From positions 248,001 to 312,000 of the forward strand of contig CAZCST010000039.1 of assembly GCA_964501365.1 (NCBI GenBank): a DNA stretch of 64,000 nucleotides, read 5' to 3'. Under the pieces are notes generated by a model, which saw nothing but the letters and a program-made list of their open reading frames with translations, was not told where the DNA came from and searched no databases. Every line of letters begins with the position of its first letter. Position 1 is the stretch's first letter. A program made the position numbers and the translations under genes. This DNA comes from CAZAMB01 sp964501365 (lineage in GTDB: Bacteria > Planctomycetota > Phycisphaerae > UBA1845). Shown one piece after another: positions 8,377 through 18,028 of the stretch.

Positions 8377-8934
8377 TCAAGCCGGCCAGAGCCATGCAAA
8401 CGTCAGACCGGTCACGACACCGTATATGATGCCGTCGATGACAAACTTAAATGTAATGCTCCACTTCTGCCCCTTCCAAATCGAATCGGGCAGCGGTCCC
8501 ATGGCATATCCCAAAGTGGCCGCAAGCCCGGTCAGATGAAATGCCGGTTTGAATGTGGCACCATGGCCCAAGCCAATTGCTGCAAGGGCCACGAGCACTG
8601 AAACAATAACGCACATCACAAACCATTGGACCAGGTTCTTGCCCATGCCCGGTGCGCCGCTGGGGATGACAGTAACGAATCCCACCGGCCCGAGTTTGCA
8701 CTTTTCAATCATGGGCGAGGTGCACATGTCCTTCATGTTTTCCGCGCAGGGGAACATGTAGCTGCCGGGCTGGACGCCGCTCGTCCGCATCGCGGCGAGG
8801 ATCTGGTCTTCGCCGGGCATTTTTCGGAAGTCGCCCTTGTGCATGGGGATGACCATGTGAAGGATGCTGCTGGCAACGAACACAAATACGGCGGACAGAA
8901 GGATCGGTAACCATAATTCAGTTAGATGGATCAT
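8377..8934 (-). CDS. Four-helix integral membrane protein of unknown function
   Basis: 185 residues with hydrophobic segments near 8-27, 104-124, 130-148 and 164-183. A loop after the first helix is rich in Pro/Met/Cys (HMVIPMHKGDFRKMPGED, FPCAENMKDMCTSP). The loop has conserved-looking Cys and His residues, but no known metal motif. I recognise it only as a conserved-hypothetical type of membrane protein. It lies between rocD and the MBL hydrolase on the same strand, with spacers of 110 and 47 bases. Confidence 0.7.
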   Translation of the reverse strand: MIHLTELWLPILLSAVFVFVASSILHMVIPMHKGDFRKMPGEDQILAAMRTSGVQPGSYMFPCAENMKDMCTSPMIEKCKLGPVGFVTVIPSGAPGMGKNLVQWFVMCVIVSVLVALAAIGLGHGATFKPAFHLTGLAATLGYAMGPLPDSIWKGQKWSITFKFVIDGIIYGVVTGLTFAWLWPA

Positions 8935-8981
8935 TTCTTCTCCAGTTCGATTGGGACAGGATCAACAGAGTTTGCACTTGC

Positions 8982-9749
8982 TCAGACGCTCAGTACAGGT
9001 GAGCAATCATACCGCGAAGCGTGATACACGGGATAGTCCCGGCCGACGGCGTTGTACTGGGCCTCGTGGGCGAGTTGTGGATGGTTGTTTTCGGCGCTGA
9101 GATGGGCAACGGCGATCCATCGGGGGCGCTTCTTTGTGCAGGATTTCAGGATCTGTGCCGCTTCGTGATTGGAGATGTGGCCTCCATCGCCGCGGATGCG
9201 GGCCTTGAGCTCCTCCGAATACGAGCCATGCTCGAGCATATGCGGATCGTAGTTCGATTCGAGGTAGGCCGCGTCGAGCTCTTCAAAAATGGATTGCAGG
9301 CCGGGGAAGGGATGGCCAAGGTCGGTGAGGATGCCCAGTTTCTTGCCCTCGCACTCGACGACGAAAGCGACGCCGTCGGCGGCATCGTGCGGCGTGCGGA
9401 TGGTGTGAACAAGCACTTTGCCGAATTCGAGCGTGTCGCCGGATTCGAAGTGGCGGACGTCCAAAATTCGGCCTAGTTTGCAGTAGGTTGCGGCGAGAGT
9501 CTTGCGGGTGACATAAACCGGGATGCCGAATTTGCGCTGCAGGATTCCGGCGCACTGAATGTGGTCGATGTGGTCGTGCGAGATGATGACGCCCTGCACA
9601 TCACGAATGTTGCGGCCATGAAATGCCATACGCCTTTCGGCGCAGGTTCCGCTCAGGCCCGCGTCGAACAAGAGCCTGGCGCCGTTGGCTTCGACGTAGA
9701 TGCAATTGCCGTTGGAGCCGGATTGCAAGGAGAAGGTCTGCACAATCAC
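8982..9749 (-). CDS. MBL-fold metallo-hydrolase (YycJ/WalJ-like)
   Basis: 255 residues from a GTG at 9749. The zinc motif is HDHIDH in GVIISHDHIDHI, followed by a Thr-Pro-His in IRTPHDAADGV, an Asp in GILTDLGHP and a late His in VAHLSAENN, giving the usual two-metal set. The opening FSLQSGSNGNCIYVE and LLFDAGLSG are typical of the YycJ subgroup, thought to be exonuclease-like or involved in cell-wall or DNA metabolism. The frame is open to 9881, but that start would overlap the divergent moeA. The GTG is chosen because family homology begins there. Confidence 0.82.
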   Translation of the reverse strand: MIVQTFSLQSGSNGNCIYVEANGARLLFDAGLSGTCAERRMAFHGRNIRDVQGVIISHDHIDHIQCAGILQRKFGIPVYVTRKTLAATYCKLGRILDVRHFESGDTLEFGKVLVHTIRTPHDAADGVAFVVECEGKKLGILTDLGHPFPGLQSIFEELDAAYLESNYDPHMLEHGSYSEELKARIRGDGGHISNHEAAQILKSCTKKRPRWIAVAHLSAENNHPQLAHEAQYNAVGRDYPVYHASRYDCSPVLSV

Positions 9750-9852
9750 ATCATAGCAATGTGGGCAAAGTCTCTGCAACCACGAAGTGGCAAGACCACC
9801 TGACCACGTCTCGGCAATATCGATTTGATCTCTCCTCGTATAGACTGGAACC

Positions 9853-11052
9853 ATGCTCGATATCGATTCCGCGCTTACCATGGTTGTTGCGAATTGTCGC
9901 CCACTCTCAACGGAGTCAATGCCCCTTTCTCAGGCTCTATTTCGGACGCTGGCACAACCGATTGCGACGGACATTGATCAACCGTCGTTCGATCGCTCGC
10001 TTATGGATGGATATGCAGTCCGGGCCGTCGATACCACGGATGCGCCCGTAACATTGCAAGTGGTGGGGCAGATCGCGGCCGGGGTCATGCCCCAAACGCC
10101 AGTCGGTCAGCGTGAGGCCATGCAAATCAATACCGGCGCGCCGATTCCGAAAGGGGCGGACGCTGTCGTACGAGTGGAACGAACGCAATTGGCAGCCGAC
10201 GGCAAGGCAGTGGAAGTTCTGGAGGCCGTCAAGACTGGGCAGGCGGTAACCCCACGCGGAACCTACAAAAGGGCAGGCGACATTGTCCTGTCGGCCGGGA
10301 ATTTGCTGACTCCGGTCAACATGGGAGTTTGCGCGTCGGCAGGGGCTGCCGAGGTTGCGGTGTACAAACAGCCACGGGTTGCTGTCGTGGTGACCGGAGA
10401 TGAACTTGTCGAGGTGGGAGTCCGGCCGAACGGCGCACAGATTCGAAACAGCAATCAGTACGTTTTGGAATCGCTGATCCGAGCAGTGCATTGTGAGGCC
10501 GTCCTTCAACAGCCGGTCAAAGATGAGCGGCTTGCGATTCGAGAGGCCATCCTTACGGCCTCCGATTGCGATGTGATTTGCATTACGGGCGGGGTTTCGA
10601 TGGGCGCGTTCGACTTCGTTCCCGATGTCCTCAAGCAAGTCGGCGCGACGATCCACTTTCACAAGCTGTCGATCAAGCCGGGCCGCCCCACTCTCTTCGC
10701 CACGCTTCCCAACGGACAGCTCGTATTCGCCCTGCCGGGCAATCCGGTCAGCGCGCTTGTCGGTTTTCGTCTCCTGGTCGCGCCGGCGCTGGCCGCACTT
10801 CAAGGCCGGCAGGAAGTTGTTCTGGTACTGCAAGCCGAGCTCCAAGGATCTTTGCCGGCGGAAGGTCAACGGCGGGCCTACTACCCGGCGAGGCTGAGTG
10901 TGAACGCCAATGGCGGATACATCGCGCATTTGTTATCTTGGCATGGGTCGGGCGACGCGCTGGGAATGGCCGGGGCGCAGGCCTTGATCGTGCGGCCACC
11001 GGGCAGTCCACCTGCACAAGCCGGCGATGCTGTGCAGATGATTGCCCTGTAG
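9853..11052 (+). CDS. moeA: Molybdopterin molybdenumtransferase MoeA
   Basis: 399 residues, standard length. MoeA inserts molybdate into adenylated molybdopterin in the last step of molybdenum cofactor synthesis. Signatures in order: DRSLMDGYAVRA, INTGAPIPKGADAVVRVE, the MogA-like domain VVTGDELVEVG, QIRNSNQYVLESL, TGGVSMGAFDFVPDVL, KPGRPTLFATL, FALPGNPVSALVGF, then the small C-terminal barrel. No other cofactor-synthesis gene is nearby. It is divergent from the MBL gene, with about 100 bases between the starts. Confidence 0.95.
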   Translation: MLDIDSALTMVVANCRPLSTESMPLSQALFRTLAQPIATDIDQPSFDRSLMDGYAVRAVDTTDAPVTLQVVGQIAAGVMPQTPVGQREAMQINTGAPIPKGADAVVRVERTQLAADGKAVEVLEAVKTGQAVTPRGTYKRAGDIVLSAGNLLTPVNMGVCASAGAAEVAVYKQPRVAVVVTGDELVEVGVRPNGAQIRNSNQYVLESLIRAVHCEAVLQQPVKDERLAIREAILTASDCDVICITGGVSMGAFDFVPDVLKQVGATIHFHKLSIKPGRPTLFATLPNGQLVFALPGNPVSALVGFRLLVAPALAALQGRQEVVLVLQAELQGSLPAEGQRRAYYPARLSVNANGGYIAHLLSWHGSGDALGMAGAQALIVRPPGSPPAQAGDAVQMIAL

Positions 11053-11101
11053 CGAAGCGAGCCAAGAAAATTACGAAAATCGTCCCGAGTCCGCGGGCCC
11101 G

Positions 11102-11119
11102 CGCGAACTGTAGTTCGCG
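11102..11119. repeat. Palindrome downstream of moeA
   Basis: CGCGAACT-GT-AGTTCGCG is a perfect palindrome 50 bases after the moeA stop, followed by CTCGCTTTGT. It may act as a weak terminator or be a REP-like remnant. It is one of several GC-rich palindromes in the spacers of this window. Confidence 0.4.
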
Positions 11120-11176
11120 GCTCGCTTTGTCAGACACGATCCGTCCCGTTTCGACGCAATCGGGTGTACAAGCTCA

Positions 11177-12922
11177 TTGAACCGAACACACGCAGTTATT
11201 GACCCGCCACCCAAGGCCAAAGCCAGGCCGATTCCGGCGGACATCCCATTCGTCATCCACCGTCATGGCACGCTGGCGCTTCTCGCTCTTGCGAGTATTG
11301 CGCTAAAGAGTGTGATCTTCACGCCCATTGGCTTCTGGCCGGTTGCGTTTGTTTGCCTCGTGCCGTGGGTGCTGATGTCCGCGCTGAGCTTCCGCGCTCC
11401 GCGCGTCTATTTTTACAGCTTTGCCTGGGCTTTCCTTTTTTTCCTGTTGAACCTCCGCTGGCTCTATGAGGCCAGTGGCGTCGGATACGTTGCGCTTTCA
11501 TTCTACCTTTCCATTTACTTTCCGATCATGGCGTGTCCAATGCGGCACGTAGCTCGACGGCGCAACATTCCACTAGCCCTCGCGCTGCCGGTCATCTGGG
11601 TGGCTGGAGAGTTTCTGCGTGCGATCGTGCTATCCGGCTTTCCGTGGTTCTTCCTTGCGCACAGCGTGTACAGCGTTCTGACGTTGATTCAGGTCAGCGA
11701 CCTCGTGGGAGCTTATGGTACAAGCTTTCTCATTGCCGCAATCAATGGGGCTGTTGCAGACGTGATCCTTGATCGATATCAATCGCGACATCGTCCTCTC
11801 GCGGAATGGATCACGCGGTGTCCGCAGGCCCGACGAAGCATCGTTGTGGCCGCGACTCTTTTCGTGGGCGTATGCGTTTACGGTCAGATTCAACTTCGGC
11901 GCGATACCACCTCCGTGGGCCCCAGGATTGCGCTGCTCCAGGGCGACTACGTCATGAGCGTGGACGACGAGGAATCAAATGACGTCGACAAACGCGCCAC
12001 GTATTTTTCACTGGCGAATGCCGCCGCTTCACAGTCCCCCGATCTCTATCTGCTTCCGGAAACTCCGTGGATCATGTATCTCAATCCCGAAGCCCGCGAC
12101 TTCTCTGTTCCGGCGTTATCACGATCGAGTTTCGATGCGTTTCAAAGGCTGGCCACCGAGCACCAGGCCTACGTCGTGACCGGCAGCGCGTCGCTGGTCC
12201 TGACGCCCAGAGATTTGCTGGCGAAGGATCACAAATACAACTCGGCAACCATATTTCATCCTGATGGCCGCGAGCCGGACCGGTATGACAAGGTACACCT
12301 TGTCTATTTCGGCGAGGTGGTTCCCTTCCGGTTCACAAGCCTGCGATTCCTGTACTTCTGGATGAACAGCATGATGCCGTTCGCCGGACCCAAGGGCGAG
12401 TATGAGTATTCCCTGTTCAACGGCAAGGGATTCCACGTCTATCCCATGACTCCAACGTCGATGCCCGATCGGACGTTTCGATTCGGCGTGCCGATCTGTT
12501 ACGAGGACGTCATGCCCTACGTTGCCCGCACGTTCGCCAACGGAGGCAAGACGAAGTCCGTCGACTTTCTGCTGAACATCAGCAACGACGGCTGGTTTGG
12601 CAGGAACCACCAGCAGCCGCAGCACCTGTCCATCAGTGCCTTTCGGGCGGTGGAAAATCGAATCGGGATCGCCCGATCGGTGAACACCGGTATCAGCGCG
12701 TTCATCGACCCCTCTGGTAAGATTCATGACGTCGTGCATGGAGACCCCAACGATGACTGGCCCCGCGAAATAGGGTACTCGGTGGCCAATGTACTGATCG
12801 ATTCGCGATATACCATGTACACTCGCTTCGGCGACTGGTTTGGATGGTTATGCGTGGTCATCTGGCTTGGTTTTTATACGGACTATTGGATCATGCGCGC
12901 CAGAGCGCTGATCGAGGAATAA
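11177..12922 (+). CDS. lnt: Apolipoprotein N-acyltransferase
   Basis: 581 residues. The N-terminal half carries about six membrane helices, followed by a periplasmic nitrilase-fold domain. The catalytic triad is visible: Glu in LLPETPW (~294), Lys in DKVHLVYFGEVVPF (~372) and Cys in VPICYEDV (~441); NISNDGWFG is also conserved. The enzyme adds the third acyl chain to lipoproteins at the outer face of the inner membrane. The start is a TTG at 11177 by frame; no better ATG/GTG precedes the conserved region. Its stop overlaps the next start (TAATG), so the HEAT-repeat lipoprotein downstream is probably translationally coupled, and lipoprotein maturation and cell-shape genes share one operon. Confidence 0.92.
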   Translation: MNRTHAVIDPPPKAKARPIPADIPFVIHRHGTLALLALASIALKSVIFTPIGFWPVAFVCLVPWVLMSALSFRAPRVYFYSFAWAFLFFLLNLRWLYEASGVGYVALSFYLSIYFPIMACPMRHVARRRNIPLALALPVIWVAGEFLRAIVLSGFPWFFLAHSVYSVLTLIQVSDLVGAYGTSFLIAAINGAVADVILDRYQSRHRPLAEWITRCPQARRSIVVAATLFVGVCVYGQIQLRRDTTSVGPRIALLQGDYVMSVDDEESNDVDKRATYFSLANAAASQSPDLYLLPETPWIMYLNPEARDFSVPALSRSSFDAFQRLATEHQAYVVTGSASLVLTPRDLLAKDHKYNSATIFHPDGREPDRYDKVHLVYFGEVVPFRFTSLRFLYFWMNSMMPFAGPKGEYEYSLFNGKGFHVYPMTPTSMPDRTFRFGVPICYEDVMPYVARTFANGGKTKSVDFLLNISNDGWFGRNHQQPQHLSISAFRAVENRIGIARSVNTGISAFIDPSGKIHDVVHGDPNDDWPREIGYSVANVLIDSRYTMYTRFGDWFGWLCVVIWLGFYTDYWIMRARALIEE

Positions 12923-13971
12923 TGAATTACGCTCAAGTCAGAATGTTGATTGCACTCCTATTTCTGAACCTCGTTGGGTGCGTTGCTGCGGCAAAACCCG
13001 TGGCGGCCAAGCCAGCGGGAGCGATAGCCCCCACGCCCATGGATGCCATCAAGGCCGGGCTGGCCTATCGGGACAATCCGGTGGTACGGGCCGAGGCCGT
13101 GGAAGCGCTGGAGTCGCTTGCTTCGCCAGAAACACTGCCCTGGGTGCGTTCCGCGTTGCTGGACGATCACGCGGGCGTGCGCTTTGCGGCGTGCATGGTG
13201 CTGGGAAAGGTTCAGGACTCGGGGGCGACGTCCATGATTCGAAAGTGTCTGACGGACAAGAATGAAAGCGTGCGCGTCGCCGTCATCTATGCCCTGCATC
13301 GCCTGGGCCAAACGGAGTTCACCGAGCGACTTCCCAATTACGTATTGACCCATCCGGATCCCGTGGTTCGACGCAATGCCGCCATTGCGATTTCGATGCT
13401 GGGTCAGCCATCTGCAATTACTGTGCTGGCTCGTGCGATGAAGGACCCCGACCCGGGCGTTCGAAACCACGCACTCGAAGGAATGGCCCGCCTTGGCAAC
13501 AAGGAGGCCGCACGCGAGCTGACTTTCCTTGCGAATTCCGGCATCGGATCGGATGAAGTGTTCGCCATCAACGCACTGGCAGGCACAAATGATCCCATCT
13601 ACGAGGATGCGTTTCGATATAAGCTGATCAATGGAAGTCATCTGGAGACCCGGCTGGCGGCAGCTCGCGCACTGGGAAGACTTCGGATCGATGCGGGATT
13701 GCCGGTAGTGCTTGACGCATTAAAGCCAACTCTGGCAGTCCGTGCAGAGCCCGGTGATCCACCTGTGGAACAAACGCTACGCATTCGGCAACTGGCCTGT
13801 GCAGCCGCCGGCGCGATCGGCAGTCCTCGCGCAGTCCCCGCACTTGAAACGCTGCTTCGCGACAGCGTGGACCCGCGCGTGCAGATTTCCGCCGCGCGCG
13901 CATTGCTTGAGATCAGCCAAAAACGGGATGCTGTTTCGTCGCCATTCCAACCGACGACCGGCAATCGGTAA
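12922..13971 (+). CDS. HEAT-repeat lipoprotein
   Basis: 349 residues. The start ATG shares one base with the lnt stop. A short lipoprotein signal ends in LFLNLVGC, with the cysteine at residue ~18, so the product is likely acylated by the pathway in which Lnt acts. The rest is a regular series of ~30-residue helical repeats (for example DNPVVRAEAVEALESLASPETLPWVRSAL, then DDHAGVRFAACMVLGK), a PBS-lyase/HEAT solenoid that usually mediates protein contacts. Its place between lnt and mreD suggests an envelope or cell-shape scaffold, but that is inference. It ends 10 bases before mreD. Confidence 0.82.
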   Translation: MNYAQVRMLIALLFLNLVGCVAAAKPVAAKPAGAIAPTPMDAIKAGLAYRDNPVVRAEAVEALESLASPETLPWVRSALLDDHAGVRFAACMVLGKVQDSGATSMIRKCLTDKNESVRVAVIYALHRLGQTEFTERLPNYVLTHPDPVVRRNAAIAISMLGQPSAITVLARAMKDPDPGVRNHALEGMARLGNKEAARELTFLANSGIGSDEVFAINALAGTNDPIYEDAFRYKLINGSHLETRLAAARALGRLRIDAGLPVVLDALKPTLAVRAEPGDPPVEQTLRIRQLACAAAGAIGSPRAVPALETLLRDSVDPRVQISAARALLEISQKRDAVSSPFQPTTGNR

Positions 13972-13981
13972 CGGGGGCTTC

Positions 13982-14524
13982 ATGCGTTGGGCAACCTATG
14001 TGGTCGTCGCCGCCTTGCTGCTGACCATGCAGTCCGCGCTTGCGCCTTTCGTCGAAATCAAAGGCGTGCGGCCCGACTGGTTGCTGGCGGGGGCGGTTTT
14101 TCTGGGTCTGTTCGTCAAGCCGACGCATGCAGTGGTGGCCGCATGGGTGCTTGGACTGTGCGCGGATATGTTGACGGTAGAGCGGCCTGGATTGCTCTCG
14201 TTCTCCTTCCTGATGATCGCGGCGGCGGTCAGCGCCATCCGGGAATATGTATTCCGATATTGGGTCCTCACCCAGTTCACGCTGACGCTCGTAGTCGCGC
14301 TTTGTTTCGGCACGGCCTTACTGATGTACCGGCGCTGCATGTATGAGCCGGTGCGGCCGCTTTGGTCCGACTGGTTTGTCGGTGTTGGGTTGACCTCGCT
14401 GTATACGGCGGCCTGGGCGCCGATTCTCCACAACCTGCTGCTTCGACTGTCGGGACTACTTGGAATTGTCCGCCCGAAATATGGCCACTCCGGATTGCAC
14501 TCCGTAGGTTCTTCGAATGTTTGA
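13982..14524 (+). CDS. mreD: Rod shape-determining protein MreD
   Basis: 180 residues, start ATG at 13982 after GGGGG. Five or six hydrophobic segments fill nearly the whole length, starting MRWATYVVVAALLLTMQSALAP. MreD-type features are the early GVRPDWLLAGAVFLGLF, and AWVLGLCADMLTVERPGLLSFSF in the third helix. MreD is a membrane partner of MreC and the elongasome. Neither mreB nor mreC is in this window; the position normally held by mreC is taken by the HEAT lipoprotein. It overlaps the following mrdA by 8 bases. Confidence 0.85.
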   Translation: MRWATYVVVAALLLTMQSALAPFVEIKGVRPDWLLAGAVFLGLFVKPTHAVVAAWVLGLCADMLTVERPGLLSFSFLMIAAAVSAIREYVFRYWVLTQFTLTLVVALCFGTALLMYRRCMYEPVRPLWSDWFVGVGLTSLYTAAWAPILHNLLLRLSGLLGIVRPKYGHSGLHSVGSSNV

Positions 14525-16706
14525 GCGACGGCTGCGAGTAGCATTGACTTTGTTTGCGGTGGCGGCCCTGATCGTCTTTGGCCGGCTCGCACAGTTGCAA
14601 ATCGTGCAGGGCGACTACTATCGCCAACGCGCTCTGGACGCATTGGAGTTGCCGCCCAAACGCCTCCCCTTTGTCCGGGGCAGCATTCTCGAACGCAGCG
14701 GCCAGGTCTTGGTAAGCGACGAGCCGGCCTGGGACCTGACCATCGACTTTCCAATCGTTGCATTGCTGTTTGAGCCGGGCGAAGCGGCCTTGAAACACGA
14801 GTACCGACGGTGGCGCAAGAAATTGATGGACAGTGGATTCGCGGCTCAGAACTTTTCTGCTCACGATATGGAAACGCTGCTGGCGCAAATGTGGTCTGAT
14901 CTTGCGGTCTTTTGCCGGGCCAGCGGGCGTGATCCGAAATTGGTCCAATCCCGGGCCCGCGAACTGTATGATCAAACCAAGAATCTGCGCGACCGAGTTG
15001 CCGCCAATCGCGGCTTCGACGCTCCCGTCGCGGAGGAATCCGACGTCCATGCTCTTTTGACGGAATTAAGCGCACAGGAACAAATTGCCGCACGGGAGCG
15101 ATTCGGCGCCTACCCCTGGCTGCACGTCGATGCGTCCTCCTATCGGCGATATGCGCCCGGCACGCTTCCTTTCGCGCACGTGATCGGGCGGATGGGGCCT
15201 GTCGATTCGGAAACGGTGGCCAACGATCCCCAGGCCGACGATGTCTTCGCCAGTTACCTTCCGAGCGAACGGGTAGGCATCAGCGGCGTCGAATGGGCGG
15301 CGGAGCAACGACTTCGTGGTCGGCGGGGCGAAGTGGCTCACGATCGGCAGGGCCAAACGATCGAGGATATTGCGGCGGAAAACGGGTCGTCGGTGCGCAT
15401 GACCATCATGGGAACGCTGCAACGGCGCTTGTATGACTTGCTGGCGAGTGCGGTTGAGGCACATTCCGAATCCAACGGCGGAGCGATCGTCGTACTCGAC
15501 GTGGAAACGCGCGAAGTGCTGGCGCTCGTCTCCTATCCTTCGTACGACCCCAGCCGGTTCCGCGAAGATTACGAAATGCTTCGCGACAATACGGAGCAGC
15601 TCCCGCTCCGATTTCGAGCAGTGACCACGCGGTACCAGCCCGGATCAACGATCAAGCCGCTCGCCTGCCTGTCAGGCTTGATTCACTCGGTCATCACCAC
15701 GGATACCCGCGAGGAGTGTCGCGGAGCGTTGTTTCCAGAGCATCCGGAAAGCTGGCGCTGCTGGGAAATGCACGGCACTTCCATGCGCAAACAACATGGC
15801 CTGATCAACGCCGAGGAGGCGCTCACAGGCAGTTGCAACGTCTTCATGTTTCGACTCGGCGAGAAGCTGGGCGTCGATCGGCTTTGCTCAACGTATGACA
15901 TGGCGGGCATTGGACGGCCATCCGGCATCGGCCTCCGCGAAGACGAGCCGGGAATCAATCCCACATCGAGCTGGCTTATGCGCAATCGCAACCTGTCTGC
16001 CTCGGTCGGCGCGGCCCGGCAGTTCGCCATCGGGCAGGCGGAACTCTCGCTGACTCCCGTGCAGGTCGCCAATCTGATGGCCACGTACGCCAACGGAAAG
16101 TACCGGCCGGTCACACTCTTCATGGACGGAAAGCCGACTCCGGAGTGGATCCTGCCAGGCAGCCATGCGGATTGGGCGGCCATCCGACGCGGCATCTACG
16201 GCGTCGTGAACAACCCCGACGGCACTGCCTACAACTACGCCCACTTCGAGAACGATCGCTACGCACTTTGCGGCAAGACGGGCAGCGCGACGGCAAATCC
16301 CTGGCCGACGGCGTATCGCATTCCCTACGTTGACGAATATCACAACGAGCACGAGGTGGTGATTCCGGAAGGCGCGAAAGGCCCCGCTTTGGAACGCTTT
16401 CGAGCTCTCTATCCGCTGGCGACGCTTGATCCGGAAAAAGTCGAGGTCGCCCGGCGCTGGCCCCCCGCTCCCCCCGCCGAGGGAGGTAATCACGCCCACG
16501 CCTGGTTCGGAGGTTTTTTGCAAAAACTGGATTCCGCCGGGCATCCCGATTGGTCACAAACACCCAAGGTAGCGTTTGCGGCGCTGGTCGAATTCGGCGG
16601 GAGCGGAGCACGCACCAGTGGGCCTCTGGGCAGGGAGATCGCGGTCGCACTGCTCGAATTGCTCGGTCCGGAGCTTGACTCCCATCGCACGGGAGAGGGG
16701 CTATGA
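14517..16706 (+). CDS. mrdA: Penicillin-binding protein 2 (elongasome transpeptidase)
   Basis: 729 residues with an N-terminal membrane anchor (RVALTLFAVAALIVFGRLAQLQIV), a dimerisation domain and a class-B transpeptidase domain. Active-site motifs are all present: SxxK in PGSTIKPL (~S376), SxN in TGSCNVFMF (~438) and KTG in LCGKTGSA (~586). It cross-links peptidoglycan during side-wall synthesis with RodA, encoded next door with a 4-base overlap. It is longer than E. coli PBP2 (~630) because of insertions before and after the transpeptidase core. The presence of intact motifs argues for a peptidoglycan wall in this organism. Confidence 0.93.
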   Translation: MFERRLRVALTLFAVAALIVFGRLAQLQIVQGDYYRQRALDALELPPKRLPFVRGSILERSGQVLVSDEPAWDLTIDFPIVALLFEPGEAALKHEYRRWRKKLMDSGFAAQNFSAHDMETLLAQMWSDLAVFCRASGRDPKLVQSRARELYDQTKNLRDRVAANRGFDAPVAEESDVHALLTELSAQEQIAARERFGAYPWLHVDASSYRRYAPGTLPFAHVIGRMGPVDSETVANDPQADDVFASYLPSERVGISGVEWAAEQRLRGRRGEVAHDRQGQTIEDIAAENGSSVRMTIMGTLQRRLYDLLASAVEAHSESNGGAIVVLDVETREVLALVSYPSYDPSRFREDYEMLRDNTEQLPLRFRAVTTRYQPGSTIKPLACLSGLIHSVITTDTREECRGALFPEHPESWRCWEMHGTSMRKQHGLINAEEALTGSCNVFMFRLGEKLGVDRLCSTYDMAGIGRPSGIGLREDEPGINPTSSWLMRNRNLSASVGAARQFAIGQAELSLTPVQVANLMATYANGKYRPVTLFMDGKPTPEWILPGSHADWAAIRRGIYGVVNNPDGTAYNYAHFENDRYALCGKTGSATANPWPTAYRIPYVDEYHNEHEVVIPEGAKGPALERFRALYPLATLDPEKVEVARRWPPAPPAEGGNHAHAWFGGFLQKLDSAGHPDWSQTPKVAFAALVEFGGSGARTSGPLGREIAVALLELLGPELDSHRTGEGL

Positions 16707-18013
16707 GGCGGGCGACGTTTGATCTGGGTGCGCCCGGCTGGGCGATTGCCGGCGCGATCGGAGTACTCACCACCATCGGCATCGCATCGATCTACGTGAC
16801 CGACACGCATTACGTCCTGGGCAACGACGGACCCGCCAACGCGTTCAAACAGGTGCTGCGATTCATCGCCGGATTGGCCGTCGCGTCGATCGTGTTGCGA
16901 GTCGGATACCAGGCGATCGGCCGATATTCGTATTCGATTTTCCTGGTCGGAATCGGACTCCTGATCCCGCTGGTTGTCGCGAAAGTGCTTCATTCGTCGC
17001 TTGGCGGACTTACGCCTCCGCGAAACGGAGCCTACCGCTGGATCCAACTGCCGGGCTTGCCGCTGCAACCATCCGAGTTCATGAAGATCGCGTTCGTCGT
17101 CGCCCTGGCGTGGTATCTGCGCTACCGCAAGAACTACCGCAAGTTCGACGGTTTGCTTGTCCCCGTCATCGTCGCATGCGTTCCCATGGGACTCATCCTT
17201 CTCGAACCTGACCTGGGCACGGCCATGCTTCTGGTCCCCGTCTTGTTCGGCTTGCTCTTTATTGCCGGCGCGCGAATCCGCCACCTTGCCTGCCTGGCAC
17301 TGGCGGGAATCGTCATTGCCCCCCTGCTATGGGGTCATCTTGCGCCGTATCAGCGGCTCCGCGTGACGGCGCTGCTGCTGCAAAACGACGAACTCCGGAA
17401 GGCCGTCATTGAGCGACCCGATGATTACGCCAATCTCGCCACGAAGCGACAGGCGCTCGAATGGGCAGCCGGCGCAGGGTATCAACTGGTTCAGTCGAAG
17501 AACGCCATCGGCAGCGGCGGAGTGCTTGGACATGGCTGGGGCCAGGGCATTTACGTCGAAAACAACCTACTCCCCGACCGCCACAATGATTTCATCTTTG
17601 CCATCGTTACGCATCAGTGGGGTCTCATTGGCGGAGCGGTCATTATTGCGTGCTACGCGGTCATCACCGTGGCCGGTCTGCGCATCGCTTCGTCCACGTC
17701 CGAACCGTTCGCACGCTTGCTGGCCGTGGGAGTGGTCGCCCTGATGATCTGCCAGGCGCTCATCAGCATGGCGATGACCATGGGCCTGCTTCCCATCACG
17801 GGAATGACGCTGCCTTTTGTGTCCTATGGCGGCAGCAGCCTGCTCTTCAATTTTGCGTCCGTCGCCCTGTTGGTAAGCGTGGCTCAGCACCGCCCCTATC
17901 TGCTGACCACCGACCCGTATGTCCTGCGCCGCGACCAGCACGAGCGTCTGCACGGTTCGGACTCAGGCAACCAACCCAATGGGTCGCCATTCGAAGTTTT
18001 TGCTGGTTCGTAG
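16703..18013 (+). CDS. rodA: Peptidoglycan glycosyltransferase RodA
   Basis: 436 residues of the SEDS family with about ten membrane helices. Conserved segments are the NGAYRWIQLPGLPLQPSEF loop, LILLEPDLGTAMLLVPV, the large extracellular loop with the RQALEWAAGAGYQLVQSKNAIGSGG region, GHGWGQG, LPDRHNDFIFAIVTHQWGLIGG and ITGMTLPFVSYGGSSLL. RodA polymerises lipid II glycan strands during elongation together with PBP2. The ATG overlaps the mrdA stop (ATGA), so the pair is coupled. Confidence 0.95.
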   Translation: MRRATFDLGAPGWAIAGAIGVLTTIGIASIYVTDTHYVLGNDGPANAFKQVLRFIAGLAVASIVLRVGYQAIGRYSYSIFLVGIGLLIPLVVAKVLHSSLGGLTPPRNGAYRWIQLPGLPLQPSEFMKIAFVVALAWYLRYRKNYRKFDGLLVPVIVACVPMGLILLEPDLGTAMLLVPVLFGLLFIAGARIRHLACLALAGIVIAPLLWGHLAPYQRLRVTALLLQNDELRKAVIERPDDYANLATKRQALEWAAGAGYQLVQSKNAIGSGGVLGHGWGQGIYVENNLLPDRHNDFIFAIVTHQWGLIGGAVIIACYAVITVAGLRIASSTSEPFARLLAVGVVALMICQALISMAMTMGLLPITGMTLPFVSYGGSSLLFNFASVALLVSVAQHRPYLLTTDPYVLRRDQHERLHGSDSGNQPNGSPFEVFAGS

Positions 18014-18028
18014 TACCCTTCGCAAGCT

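Noticed and set aside
13996..15093. 365-codon minus-strand frame across mreD and mrdA
   Set aside because: It spans two coupled plus-strand genes with strong family motifs and has no homology itself.
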